A stretch of 64,000 bases of DNA from contig OY821741.1 of assembly GCA_963682055.1 (NCBI GenBank), forward strand, positions 7,261,501-7,325,500. The letters are read 5' to 3'. Position numbers and translations under genes: made by a program. The stretch comes from Primula veris (Eukaryota; Streptophyta; Magnoliopsida; Ericales; Primulaceae). The stretch's first letter is position 1, and every line of letters begins with the position of its first letter. Below the pieces are notes generated by a model. The model was not told the DNA's origin, searched no databases, and was given only the letters and a program-made list of their open reading frames with translations. Positions 21,436 to 34,008 of this stretch are shown here, piece by piece.

Positions 21436-24400
21436 AGTGAAATGTGAATCATCTGCCAAATGGGTTTGTTTCGCATTTAAGCTCGTTATTTTAAGCGGAG
21501 GGTTTGTTTGGACTTATCTTTATAGCTTGTTTGGATTTAGCTTTAGCCCATAGATGTATATGGGGACATGATACTTTGTGTCCACGGCATAGATTGAAAT
21601 ATTTATGAAAAATGGTTTGATACGCTGTTGCTTTTTAGCTAATTGTTTTAAACTTTTTGATCTGGAAATTAAGATAAAGATTTAAATTTGATTGATCCAG
21701 TATGAGAAAAACTAGTAGTGATCTTTCTCCGGTTAAGGGTTATAATGGATAACTTATCAAAAGGGTTTGGTTGTTTTTAAGCTGTTTTTTTTTACAATGT
21801 GTTTCCAAATGTTAAGGTGCAATTTCTAGTTTAATAATGATCTTTTGCAGATAGTAGATAAAACAATGTAAGAGTTTGTTTGGCTTCGGTTTCTAAGATC
21901 CATTTTTTTGCTTGTAAATGCTACTGGTATGACTTCTAGGCATTAAGTAATTAACATGGATCTTTTCTCAACCCAAAAAGGGCTAGATTTTCCTTTTAAA
22001 AAGATAAAGAAAACAAGAAATAGATTAGTAGCAACCATGAATTTATTCCTTTTTTTACTGATTTGACAATAAGTTAATGCATGAAATTTCACTTTCATGC
22101 TTAAGGTTATTTCTGATGGATTTTGATTTTCTTCTTACATCTTTTCAGCTTGGGATGTGACCTACCTTCATCTGCTTACAAGCCTGAAGAAAGAAAATCG
22201 GTAATTCCGTTGCTATTTTTTTTTTGCTTATAATTATCATTATTGTTATTTGTGTTTGGTTGCTTAAAATTGTATTCATGTATCCAGGCTTAGCCCCAAA
22301 TAGTAGGCACTTAACCTAAATGTTGTTGATTTTATCCCAGATGAAATATTTATTTTATTGGCGTTGCCTTTAGGTTCTTGAGAAATTCTTGCGTGACACC
22401 TTATAATTCATCCATGCATAGCCGTAATGATTGCAGCTACACTTCTTTTATTATAGTTATGAGCTCGGGTCATTTAATTGGTAATATAAAGGAAAATTTA
22501 ATCTTGATTTTACCTAAAAAATCAGATGTTATAAGTGAGATGACCCCAACTTACTCGTTCAATCCAAAGAAGCTAGATTATTTTCTCAAAGTGGAAAAAT
22601 AGTAGTCCAAATAGTTTTTGTGCTTTTTTGATGTGCATTGGCTTGGCTCGGAAGATGTGAGAAGATCATTTTTCACGGGCAGATACTTGGTTTACGCCGT
22701 TTGCCAAATTAAGTGTGTTGTATTTTACATTGGGCTCAGAAAGTGTCGGGAAATTATCAACGTGATACTTATATAACCTGAAAGCTGCTGGTATTTTGTT
22801 TTTCTTATCCTGATACATGCATGATCACTGACAAGAAACTGAGAAAATGTTGGAAAATCACGAAAGCATAATGACAATCTTATATTTAGTACTTCACGAT
22901 AATAGATGAGCGTCCTAAATGCTCTTAGTGTTTTGAATACACTGTATTCTGTACTGGGTTTACCGTGAAAGTTAGGAGTAGACCTAAGTATTGAATACTT
23001 AACTTGAATGCTTCGTATTGCAAAACATTGAATAAAAATAAATTATTCTCGTTGAATTTATGTTTTGCATTAGTGTTGCTTAATGTAGAAGATCATTGAA
23101 GTATTTCCTTCAATATTAAAACTTGGTAATAAATGCTGTTTATCTTTTGGGTTCCGTACTGGTATTTTATACGAAAATCATCAAGCTTGTAGCCTTAGAT
23201 TGTGAATACTTAAACATGTATGCTGAGGTCTAAATTATACCTTAGCCTCGATTGGTGTGTGATTATTAGGATGCAACATATGTTTTTTGAACTTTAAGGT
23301 GGCGCAGTGTATCCAAATCTTCTTTTATTTGTCTGTAAGTAGTGCTACTCTTCACGCTAAGTTTGTAACAAAAAATTAATCCGCAGAATAGAAAATCTGG
23401 GTTTTGACCACCCAATGTTTTAAAATCTTTGTTTTCCCTTTGGGTATTTTAATAGAGAACGTCTAGGTTCGGGTTTTTTCAAACCATTTGTTTTTCTTGT
23501 TTACTGCTTAACATTTTAGTGGTTCCCCCTTTTGTAGTCCATTAGCATATTAATCATGAGATCTACTAGTATTTGATATTAGGTTTAATTATAAGATTAT
23601 AAATAATTGGGTTTGGCTTAAGTTTCCATTTTTAACAGACAAATTAATACATGATAATTCACCCTAATTATTATTTATTTTATCGATGCTGCTCAAAATA
23701 CTTAATTTGTCTTCTTTTTTTATAGTCAACATTTAATGTTAGAACATTTATCATTTATTATCTTTCAGTATACAGTGTTCACTAACGAGGTCTTTTGTAT
23801 AGATGAATACTTTGTAAGATTTTGGAGTAAATTTTTAATTACTTATAAAAGAGTTTATATAGGAAAAAAACAGTTCTAAAAGAGTATCTTTTCGCCTACG
23901 ACAAAAACAATGCTCAAATTTATAAAATTATATATACTTCTAAGTTACAACCTTACACTCATATTTTAACTATTAAATAGACTGCCTACTTATGTCCTAT
24001 GTGTGCCCCCGCTAAAGCAAATTCCTGGCTCTGTCACTGCACACGACTCACACCTTTTTCTGTTATGCGATATTGTATGGTTTAGTTCTTTTTTGTGATC
24101 TTGGATGTCTCAAGTCAATGGAAAGACTAATGGTTTATCTGTTTTATGAGTTTTATTACAGAAATCTTACACTGTTGATGAGAGTGACGAGGATATTGAG
24201 GAGGAGGAGAACGAACCGCAAGAAACCCCTGTTGAGGAAGATGAGATTGTTGAATCTGATATTGAGCTCGATGGTGATGTTGTTGAGCCTGACAATGATC
24301 CACCCCAGAAGGTTTGATTTTTTTAATTGCATAACGTCTAAAATAACATTTCCTTTGCAATTATGTCATGAACTTAAACATGCGTTTTGACAGATGGGTG

Positions 24401-27400
24401 ATTCTTCCGTTGAAGTATCAGATGAAAATCGTGATGCTGCCCAGGAGTCTAAAGGACAGGCAATGGAAGCTATTTCTGAAGGTACGTGTATATCTGTAAA
24501 TGCTGTAAATGATTAAGTATAACAATGTGTGTATGTGTGTGTGTGTGTGTATCCCGGGAATATATTTTTATGTAAATGTGGAAACAGAACTTTTAAATCC
24601 GATGGCTTGTGTAATCAGGTAAGCTGGAGGAAGCTATAGAACATCTCACTCAAGCAATTTTGCTTAACCCAACCTCGGCCATTATGTATGCAACAAGAGG
24701 TAAAAATTGAATTACATCTTTTTTGATTCTTCAATACTGTCGTTAGGCATTGCAACCTTTTGTTTATTTTTTTGTTGGTTATTTTTTGCAGCTACTGTAT
24801 ACATCAAAATGAAGAAACCGAATGCCGCAATTCGAGATGCAACTGCTGCATTAGAGGTAACTTCCTTTTCTTTCTTCAATTAATGAGTGCTCAGGGAGTT
24901 TGGTTGTTTTTTGTACTATATAATAATGCTTATTTATTTGTTTGTAAATCCATAATCTGCTTCTTACTATCCATGCAAATGAAACTGTCATGAATCCAAC
25001 TTAGTTTCCTTGGTGTCTATAAGAAAACCTATGAAGCCTAATTTGTTAAAATCTTGTAATCTCTTCTTTCCAAAATAAGTGTCCAGTGTTCCTTTTTAGA
25101 ATTTTCAACATAGTATCCATTTTCTAAGACTACTCAAGACTCTTTTGTGCCATTTTATGCGTTTAACTGGTTTACCATTTATACAAGACATGAAAGTAAG
25201 GAAAAACCTGAAGAGTTAATATAATTAAGCGCTGTGATCATGTCTCCTGACACAGTTAAAAATTCTCTCAATGGACGCTTATTTTGATACTGATGGCGTA
25301 TTTGTTTATAAGCCGTGAAGGTGGTTATGGTATGTTGGGTTATTATTATTGGAATATCCTCTGTGTGGCACTAAACTTGTTTGTCTCGACAGATTAACCC
25401 AGATTCTGCTAAAGGTTACAAGTCTCGTGGCTTAGCACGTGCAATGCTTGGTCAATGGCAGGAAGCTGCTAAGGATCTTCACTTGGCATCAAATCTGGAT
25501 TATGACGAGGAAATAGCTGCCACACTAAAAAAGGTAGACCTTGTATTTATTAGTTCATGTTTCTTTTGCTGCTTTAGAAGTTGTGTTTTACATTCATTTT
25601 CCTCATCTTTGAAGTACGATCTCCTATGTTTGGGAGGTGGTAGTTTTGGTCTGAGTTACTATTATTGTACTTGAGATTGTGCGGAAATAGCTTATGGAGT
25701 AGCTTATAAAACAGTAGTATAAGGGGGATTACTAAGTTAGGATGAACAAAAATAGCACACATGAAACAACACATGCTAACTGGAGATGCAGTAATTTCAC
25801 CTTTTGTTGGGAGTTGCTGGTTTTGATCTGTGTTGCTTTTATTTTACGAGTGTGTGCATGTGCTAGTCTCTCAAGGAATGGCTAACAAAATAGTTATTTG
25901 TTAAGTAAAATATATTCATGGGTCTTCAAAAATTGGACGCTAGGACTTTTCACGTCTAGGTTTGATCTTTGCTATAATCATTGTTCTTATATGTGTTAAT
26001 TACCGAAGGAATATCCTGTAAAACAGTCCTTAGCTGGGGTAATACGTTGACATCAGGGTTTTCCTTATTGGGATGTTTTTTTGAGATATTGAACACTCGG
26101 ACTAAATCACGATTTCATTTTTAAGTCGTATTTATTTCTTTTTCTAGGTTGAACCCAATGCGCACAAGATTGAGGAACATCGAAGAAAGTATGACAGGTT
26201 GCGCAAAGAACGAGATGATAGGAAGGCTGAGCGTGACAGGCAGCGCCGGCGTGCAGAAGCCCAGGTTATTAAGTGTTATTTAATTAGAGTAATTTATCAT
26301 GGTCCCTAGAATGGCAATTAGGGCTTCTTTTGTTGTTGCTTTTTAGAAAATAAGCTAAATACTTTGAGATTTAGGAAAATCTAGGTTCATCAAGCTTTAA
26401 AGCTTCTAGATTTTCTGGACAAAATTTCAGAAAAGCTGATGCAGTCAATCAGAAAAACCGAAAACTAAGCCTAAGTTGCAACCAGCAAGATATACATTTT
26501 TCTTCCTTTAGTTGCAACTGACCCTTGTTGTCACCTGTTATAAAGGCTGCATATGACAAAGCTAAGAAACAAGAGCAAAGTTCCTCAAGCAGAAGATCGG
26601 GGCCTATGCCAAGCGGCTTTCCTGGAGGTATGCCAAGTGGTTTCCCGGGTATGGGCGGAGGAATGCCAGGTGGTTTTCCCGCTGGCATGGGCGGAGGAAT
26701 GCCAGCTGGTATGGGCGGAGGAATGCCAGCTGGCATGGGCGGTGGTATGCCAGGTATGGGTGGAGGAATGCCTGCTGGCATGGGTGGCGCTATGCCAGGT
26801 ATGGGTGGAGGAATGCCAGGAATGGGTGGAGGAATGCCCGGAGGCATGGACTACAGCAAAATTTTAAATGTAAGCATTGCATCGTATAACTAATACTTTG
26901 TTCATTTGCTTCAAGTATTATAGGATGTTAATATGTTTACTAGGAATTGTAATAAATATGACTTTGTCTTTGGGAGTAGCAAAAATGAGTTGTGCTAAGT
27001 CGTTGAAAAGTATACGTTTTAGAAAAATAACATATGAATCTGTCAATTTCAATAAAATTATACTTTTGCCCCGAAAAAATTTAGAACATTTTTCTTAATA
27101 ACCAAACAAATTTATTTTACCTTTTCTTTACAAAAGCAAAAGAAAGCAAGCTTATCAGATTAACCCAAATTGCTCATCCTTCAATTTTTCATGTTATATC
27201 ATATGTACCTTTTTTATCATTGCACCTTATTATTTGGAAAGTGAAGTTCTTAAAAGTTAGATGAAGATATAGATTGCTCTCATCTTTTTTATTAGACTTT
27301 GTCGGTTTAAAGGGGCTATTTGCTGGAAGTTGAAATAGAAGTATCTCCGGTTTCCTTTTTGCCTCTTCAAGGGCATTGTATTCGTAGCTACCCTTAGTCT

Positions 27401-28577
27401 GAATGCTTAACTGCGTTGTTCGTTATTTGTGTATAAGCAGGACCCTGATTTGATGGCAGCTTTCCAAGATCCAGAAGTCATGGCTGCTCTTCAAGATGGT
27501 ACGTTGCTCATTCTTTTTTATATACTTTTTTTCTTGTATTTATTGGAAACTCTGTTTAGATTTAGTTAGCTACTCTTACAAGTCATCGATGTATTATGAT
27601 CTAATTGCTGCCTCACGGAGTATGTCTTCACTCATTATCTTTCACGATCGATGATTGTAAATTTTAAGACTGCAATACTCCAAAACTTCTTAGCCTGTGC
27701 TTTTTTTCACTCTACAATTTTCATAAGTTTACCCAGTAAACATTCTTTTACTTCGTATTAGCTTTGGAAAATTCATCTTTTCTTAATTGTTGGGATGAGG
27801 TTGGAATATCTAAATAGAAACCACATCCAACTGATAGTTTTTGTGTAATCATGTTTAATGCCTTCAAATTCATGCGGAAAATTCACCGAAACCAGGTAAC
27901 AGCAAAACCGTCACATAATCATTTAGGAACTCATGAGTATCTATAGCTGAACTCTGCAGTCTGCTACCAACATGCCTATTGCAGCTTTGAGATATTTGTT
28001 TGTAAGTTATTATAAATGATTTTGCTATTGCCAGTCCGAAAAACTTTCTTCATGTCATTCTGGATAATTTTTAATATGTTATCACCCGGAACCCTAAAAT
28101 TTTGTAATATTAGATTGATCTTCCAGTCCCAATCCATGTGGTTCTACATAGAGATTCCAATTACATTCTAACATAATGAGGAAAGAAATTAGTAAATTTT
28201 CCGAAAATAATAATAACAAAACTAAGTATGTGACCGCCTGCTTAGCAAAAGTACTCTTTTTGGTACCTAATATTGTTATTTGCTTTTTGCTGTTAGAAAC
28301 TCGGTGACTGTTGATTTCTTGTTGTTTCCTGGAACCTTTTGCTGATTTATGCTTTTGTTGTTGTGTTACTGTTACCATAACTGCACATGATTTTATGATA
28401 TTATCGTTTTTTACTTGTTTGGCACTACTGAAACTTGTATCTGAATGTATTTCTCTGGCCGTTGTTTGTATGACAGTGATGAAGAATCCTGCTAATTTGG
28501 CAAAACATCAAGGCAATCCAAAGGTGGCTCCTATAATTGCAAAAATGATGAGCAAGTTCGCTGGTGGACCCCAGTAA
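19822..28577 (+). CDS. HIP: Hsp70-interacting protein (HIP / FAM10 family TPR co-chaperone)
   Basis: Eleven exons join in frame: 19822-19931, 22149-22200, 24162-24311, 24394-24481, 24619-24699, 24792-24856, 25393-25533, 26148-26264, 26546-26869, 27441-27498, 28477-28577, giving 428 residues. HIP is a cytosolic co-chaperone that stabilises ADP-bound Hsp70. Residues 1-45 ([25 protein letters not shown]) match the N-terminal dimerisation domain. About 55-110 is acidic. About 113-229 holds TPR repeats ([55 protein letters not shown]). 230-268 is a highly charged helix. About 280-370 is a [13 protein letters not shown] repeat. 377-428 ([37 protein letters not shown]) is the C-terminal STI1/DP domain. 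Order and length fit plant FAM10 proteins. All junctions are GT..AG. The acceptor of exon 9 (TTATAAAG) has a poor pyrimidine tract. It appears functional. Confidence 0.95.
19960..21560 (+). repeat. Repeat-expanded HIP intron 1
   Basis: Ten or more diverged copies of a roughly 90-170 bp unit lie in tandem. Shared blocks are AATAAGTTACATCTCTAG, AAACTGGGGATTTGATTG, ATTATCAAAAGGGTTTG, TTTGGATTTAGCTTTTAAGC and TTTAAGCTCGTTATATATA. Most units end in a microsatellite: (TA)n at 20200-20230 and 20965-20980, (CA)n at 21078-21106 and 21282-21300, (GT)n at 21120-21140 and 21409-21434. Confidence 0.85.
20438..20640. mobile_element. Candidate MITE, family C copy 1
   Basis: It interrupts the intron 1 repeat. 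The ends TTTGGGTAACA and TGTTGCCAAAT form an imperfect inverted pair. The inside (AATCTAGATTTTAA, TTTTTCAGCCTTAAAATCA, AATAATCTGACTGTCCAAAC, AAAAATCAACTAAAAAAA) parallels 49205-49345, so this is a dispersed family. Confidence 0.55.
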
Positions 28578-29640
28578 TTCTGTTCACAAGTTTAACCCAA
28601 TGCTTTTGTGAACTCAATTCTCTCGTAAAACTAGTTTGAGGTGGATATCCAGTTGCGTTTTGTCAGTTTCTGGTCAGATGCTTGTTGTCTAATGTGGTTG
28701 GTCTTTACAGTCATTTACAAACAGTAAAAACATAATTTTGGTGTGTTTAATTTAATATTGATGTCTCTGGAGTATAATATTTGGTTTTTACATGAAGGTG
28801 TTTGGTAAAGAAAGAACGGTTATGATAGCAGCACATTTTCAATTTACAAATCTTGATTTGTTGAGATGCTAGTTATGATTTAGTGAATGTGATTGTCGCA
28901 ATCCCTTTGTTTTGCGGATCGTGGATACTAGATCTTAATGCCTTATGCTTCATTGGAACAATTGGCTCTGATTAAAAGCAGTGCATTAGATTACTGTCTT
29001 ATAATGCGTGAGGTGTTAGTTGCTTATTGTTAATATTGGCATTACCGGAGTACTGCAGTGTCTTTTATCTTTCGAGTTCCCTTTGAGAGCAATTGTAGTT
29101 TATTTACCGTGGGGAACAAATTTTGCTTTCCCTTGTGATTCAGTTCCTTGAATCTTTATGTCTGTGGTGTCAGGTAAAAGAAGCCAATATAGACCCTTTT
29201 GTATAAAACTTTCACGGTTTTTATACGACAATGAAGATATTCTCCTACATTATACTACTTGTTGAGGTATTTCTGTATACGGACCGTATCTCCTTATTAG
29301 ATTAGATGTGTTCAAAGGCGAATCTTACAAGTGCTGTGAAAGTTTTTCCTGAACTGCCGTGACATGGTTTACCATCGCCTTACAAATTTTCAAAATACCA
29401 AAAAGCTAAACTGGACCATACTTCATTCGTTATCTGTCAGGTGAAGTAGCAGTTAAAATCAAAATGGACAAGAGTTGACACACGACAGAAAGTTGAACGA
29501 GTGTTTCCTTAAACTGTACGCTAAAGATATCTGTGTGTAGGGGAAGAGATCTAAAACAACACGAGCATTGAAATTAGTATGAATAAAAATTTGGGGGTAG
29601 TTTTTGTTTTGTACCTTATCATCTTTAAATAAGGTGAGCC
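28578..29640. other. Downstream of HIP, no gene seen
   Basis: Contains the likely HIP 3' UTR, then AT-rich intergenic DNA without recognisable features. Confidence 0.45.
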
Positions 29641-29644
29641 CACT

Positions 29645-30085
29645 GAGTAAAACTTGCTTGAGCGGCAGTCCGTCCCTTTCTCCCCGTTGCTTCTTCCATC
29701 TCTATCTTCTCCGTATCTTTCCATCCCTCTTTTTTTATAACATTCCCGTCTCTCCCACTATGTCTAGTTTTTGCTCGATTTTAAACAAGCGTTATTGTAA
29801 CTGCACATAGTTTGTTACTAATGTTAGGTTTAAATTTATTGTTCAAGCCTTCAAGGTCACTGTCGACCGTCATCGAGCAAAACTTGCTTGAGCGGCAATC
29901 TGTCCCCTTCTCCCCGTTGCTTCTTCCATCTCTATCTTCCCCGTATCTTTCCATCCCTCTCGTCTCTCCCACTAGTCTAGTTTTTGCTCGAGTTTAAACA
30001 AGCCTTATTGTAACTACGCATAGTTTGTTACTAGTACTACGTTTTAATTTATTGTTCAAGCCTTCAAGGTCACTGTCGACCGTTA
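29645..30085 (+). repeat. Tandem duplication of about 229 bp
   Basis: 29645-29873 and 29874-30085 share AAACTTGCTTGAGCGGCA, CTCCCCGTTGCTTCTTCC, TAGTTTTTGCTCGA, ATAGTTTGTTACTA and CAAGGTCACTGTCGACCGT in order. The second copy lacks about 15-20 bp of the CT-rich part. The ORFs across it are not conserved between copies, so it is not treated as coding. Confidence 0.85.
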
Positions 30086-30519
30086 TTAGTTATGTTCAAA
30101 AAAGAGATTAAAAGCTTAATTATATATACGAATGTTAATTGTTGGTGATTTCTAGTTGTTATGGAAGATGATGTTGTAAAAATCATAAACGAGATTAATG
30201 CCTTGCTCTAATCTGTTTCTTTTTAATTACATTCAGTTGTAATTAATTTGATAATTATTAACTTGCACATAACTTAAATATTTCAGTTATTTTGGACCAT
30301 ACTATGATCGAGAAAAGTGAACACAAAAAAGTTATCCACAGACTACACATACCTTCAAATCTTGTCAAGAGGCAGAAGATGGAAGCCCACGTACAATAAC
30401 TGAGATTAAAGGAATATATTCAATCAGATTTCTTTACAAGTGCCTAGACCAGTAATATGATATATACATACTTACATAAACATACATATTTATATATGCA
30501 CACACAATATATGTGGCAA
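30086..30519. other. Intergenic, nothing recognised
   Basis: AT-rich sequence without a gene or clear repeat. Confidence 0.4.
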
Positions 30520-30828
30520 TTAATAGTTTTTACCACGAAATTCAGAATGACGCGAGATCCCATAACTGCCACTGTCACCACCTCTGCTGCCGCCACCACC
30601 ACCTCTACCGTAACTACCACGACGATCACTCGAAGATGATGGTCCTCTACCTCCATGAGCAAGCTCGACCTGTAAAAATACATGTTCGAGACCCGAAATC
30701 AAAAGGGATAATTGTAACTGCAAGAGAAAACATCGGATTACTAAATTCTCTTTTACCCTTAAGTGACAACCATCAAAGTTGTAACCATCGCCCCTGATTG
30801 CTCCATCAGCGTCTCGAGCATTCTCAAA
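30520..30828 (-). pseudogene. Fragment of an SR34/SF2-type serine/arginine splicing factor
   Basis: Two exon-like blocks remain. 30757-30828 encodes [20 protein letters not shown], the end of RRM1 (related proteins usually have one more Arg in AIRGRDGY). 30534-30669 encodes [13 protein letters not shown], a Gly/Arg/Ser-rich linker and [13 protein letters not shown], the inter-RRM region. Both keep intron borders (acceptors at the right end of each; a GTAAAA donor after SEFR), so this came from genomic DNA, not a processed mRNA. If the last donor is not used, translation stops three codons further on. RRM1's start, RRM2 and the RS tail are not found nearby. SR34-type proteins choose 5' splice sites in the nucleus; this copy cannot. 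Confidence 0.8.
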
Positions 30829-31560
30829 CTACAAATAATTGAGAAATTAGAAATTCGCTCATTACACTGCTTGCCAAGCCGAATGAATTTTTTTTTAGAG
30901 AGAGTTGTATATTTTGACTGCTGCTTTTGCTTTTAGTTTCCTGGAAACAGGCGTTGTAGTGTTTCATATAATAAATTTAAATCTTTCTACTATCTTCTGT
31001 TTTTGTAGACTGCATTTCGGTAGCAGCTAGGGTGAAATTTAAAAATCTATTGCTTGTTTTTTGGGTTACAAATGGAGTTAACAGCGAAACCAGAAGGGTT
31101 ACAAATGGAGTTAATAATAAGATCACGTTAAAACCAGAGCAGCTTTCAGAAGCTGGTTCCGTTTATAACTGCAAACCAAACTGAGCATATATTTTCATCT
31201 ATTTTTATGTGTGGATCACCGTTTCTGAGTTTCTTTTCATAAGAAGATCATGTTGGCAATTCATACCAAAGAATCTATCAACTTCCTAAACATATCTGAA
31301 ATATATCTACCAGACATAATTGCTATATTGTGTTTAAGAGCAGGTTTTAGAAGTTGATTAAGTATATAACTGAATGCAAAACTGGTCCTAAATATACATG
31401 TTTTTTGCATGTCATTGATCTTTAATAAAGTACAAAGTGGTGGTTTGAGTTTGATTATGCATTAGTACAATATAATCATACAGTCATACTATCCAAATCC
31501 AAATAAGAGAAAAGGTGATTTCTTTAGAATATAACAGTCTCCTCTTTACTTTTTCTTCTT
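30829..31560. other. Spacer between two gene fragments
   Basis: Noncoding. A small direct repeat, GGGTTACAAATGGAGTTAA, occurs at about 31061 and 31097. Nothing else is recognised. Confidence 0.4.
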
Positions 31561-31564
31561 CAGG

Positions 31565-33560
31565 CTGATAATTCGATCAAGGACGAGCTGCATTTCTGCG
31601 TTTGGCAATGGGGCATGAAGATGAAACCCTTGATGACTTCATTGAAACACACAAAACATGCTTAAATGATTTTATGTATTTTCCTACACGTAATTCTTAT
31701 GGCCAATCAAGTGTTAAAATGAATTTAAGTTTGTTAAAAGAAGATTGGAAGATGATTCTAAAAAAGCAGATCGCCTTGAGAAGGTCATAATGCTTACTAA
31801 AGGATATCAGGTATGTAAATTAGTTATTGCTCTGTACTCTTCTAATTTGTTGTTGGGTTAAATAACAGCTTTATATCCCTACTATCACAATCTCTTTGGT
31901 CTAGTACACCTAATTAGCAGTTTCTTTTATTAATGCAATCGACTTCCATTGTCTTCACATGTGAGGTCACTTAGGAGATTGGTTACAGTTTCGTACACGC
32001 TGTATGGCCCTTTATTTTGTTTTATGCACCCAACTTTACTGACCTTAACATGACTACTGAATGAGAAAAAAAACGAAAGTCTAGTGCACTTACAAAAAGT
32101 TGTTAATTGTCTGTACCAAATCAAAAAATGGTGATAGTAGGGGGTATATATATGACTGTACTTGACTCTTAAATTGATAGATGATTGGTGTGTGAAGTAG
32201 TAATAAGGATAAATGATTTGGTGACGGTTAGATTTGAACTTATAGTTCACTTTTTGTCATTAACCATCTCTAACCAAATATAGCTTTCAAATGTTGGACA
32301 AATGTTTTAACGAAGAAACAAATAATATGCTAAAATTTAATACAACTTTTTTTCCTTATAAAACAATGCACTTGAAGTTTTTTAGGGTGAAATCAATCAT
32401 GTAAACTTATCTGATTTCTGTTTATATTCATTCTATTTCTATGTGATAATCAATCATAAGCATAAGTTTGTTTCTTCATATTACAGAGTTGATCAAATTA
32501 CTGAAGTGGAAAAATATTTGCTTCTAGCAATTAAGTTTTTTCTTGGTTATCTGTGTAATTCTGTCCTTTATATTTGCATGATCTTATCGTTTTACTTTGT
32601 TTGATTGCTTAATTTGCTTTGAAGAGATTAACTTAGTTATTGTAATTTAATTCATCTGTTTTTGGTTTAGCCAATTTGCTGTGTTCACAAGCACATACTT
32701 TAACGTGAAATGCTTCGATGCTGACGCTAGTGGACCCTTATGAAAACGCGTTGCAATGCTTTCTAGTTTAAAATCGTAGAGATCTTACCTGTAGTTTGGA
32801 TTTTGTTCTCTTATGATACCTTCTTTCCTTAATTAATGTGCTTATTAGGTGGAATCATTTTCCACAATAACATTTGGTCCCGACACTCGCTGGTATTGAA
32901 CAGGTCTAATATCATTGCTATATCGGAAGAACATTTATTTCCTTCCATGATCTTAGTGTCACTGTTCTGCAATTGATTGCTACTTAACGTGCAAGTCATT
33001 TTTCGTTCTACTATTGGGGAAAAAATGACTTTTTACAGATGTGTGCTACAAAAATAGAGTCACAGATACAGTCAACTTTTAAGCAAATGGACACTGCAAG
33101 AACAGAACTCGAGTGCTTCAAATTTTTACAGAAGCAAGAACACGTAGCCGCATCACACAGGATTAATACCCTCTGGGAAGAAGTACAGAAGCAAAAAGAG
33201 CTAGAACAAATATTACAGAAAAAGTACGGAGATCTTATTGTAGAAAAAGAAAGGATAGAAAGCCTCGTAGATGCTTGTAGGGCAAAAGTGGAAACTTCTG
33301 CAAGAGATCGTGGTCTCGAGTTGGCCAATTCTAAAGCAAAGGAGACCATTGTGCAAATGGAAGCTGATAACAGAAAGAAGCCCAAAAGGAGACACGGTTG
33401 TTGAAAAGGACAATACGATGGAGAGGATGCTAAGGTTACTGATAAATTGGTGAAAACTGGAAATGAAGCTTAGGACGAGGTCTTAGAAGATGGCGACTTG
33501 CCAAAAGACAGGGTCCTTGAAAAAGCTGAATAAGATTGACCCGATTATGAGGATCATGAA
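31565..33560 (+). pseudogene. Broken 3' part of a CDC5 (CDC5-like, MYB-type spliceosomal protein) gene
   Basis: About 31590-31811 encodes LAMGHEDETLDDFIETHK and CLNDFMYFPTRNSYGQSSV; after a frame change it continues LEDDSKKADRLEKV and ends at a GTATGT donor. 33040-33394 follows an acceptor (TTTTTACAG) and encodes STFKQMDTARTELECFKFLQ, HRINTLWEEVQKQKELEQ and LQKKYGDL, a coiled coil. These match, in order, the C-terminal part of plant CDC5, a component of the Prp19/MOS4-associated spliceosome complex. Past 33394 the tail runs into a stop in every frame; one frame at 33450-33560 has three stops. The MYB repeats and the middle of the protein are absent. Introns are kept, so it is a truncated genomic copy. 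Family recognition is from memory. Confidence 0.75.
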
Positions 33561-34008
33561 GCTGTGTTTGGTTGTACACTAGTACTTTTAAAAAAAATTA
33601 GTTACCCATTGATTTCATTTTAACATAGTGACACATGAAAGTGGGAAACTGCTATTTTCGCATCAGCAGTAATTGTGATTTCTTTTAAATTTACTTGGTC
33701 ACCTATTGAGCAAATATAAGGAAAAAAATAAAACAAGGGACACATCAATGGATCTTATAAATAAATAAATAAATTTGTAGCTGTCCTTAAGTGATATTGC
33801 AGTAGTAATTATCAAGGTAAGCAAGTCTTGAAGATGAACACCAATTAAAAGTTAAAACGTACGTGTCCTTGGTAAATGATTTAAGTTCAAAACGTAAGTA
33901 ATACTGGTAATTAAGAAAATTGAGTAATCGTCGATCGGATATGAACACCAAATAAATCATCCTTTTCTTCAAAAAGTAATCAAGGCCGGTAAGCAAGTCT
34001 TGATCCTT
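33561..34008. other. Downstream of TPP, with a short direct repeat
   Basis: GGTAAGCAAGTCTTGA followed by AAGATGAACA and then A-C-AACTAA-like sequence occurs at about 33815 and 33988, about 170 bp apart. The right copy reaches the TPP stop codon. Otherwise nothing is recognised. Confidence 0.45.

Noticed and set aside
26449..26847. Pro/Gly-rich minus-strand open frame
   Set aside because: It is the antisense of the GGMP repeat in HIP exon 9; the plus frame has the protein family match.
33039..33404. Stand-alone coiled-coil protein gene
   Set aside because: The residues match the CDC5 C-terminal region, the segment begins right after an intron acceptor, and the downstream tail is full of stops; it is part of a broken gene.
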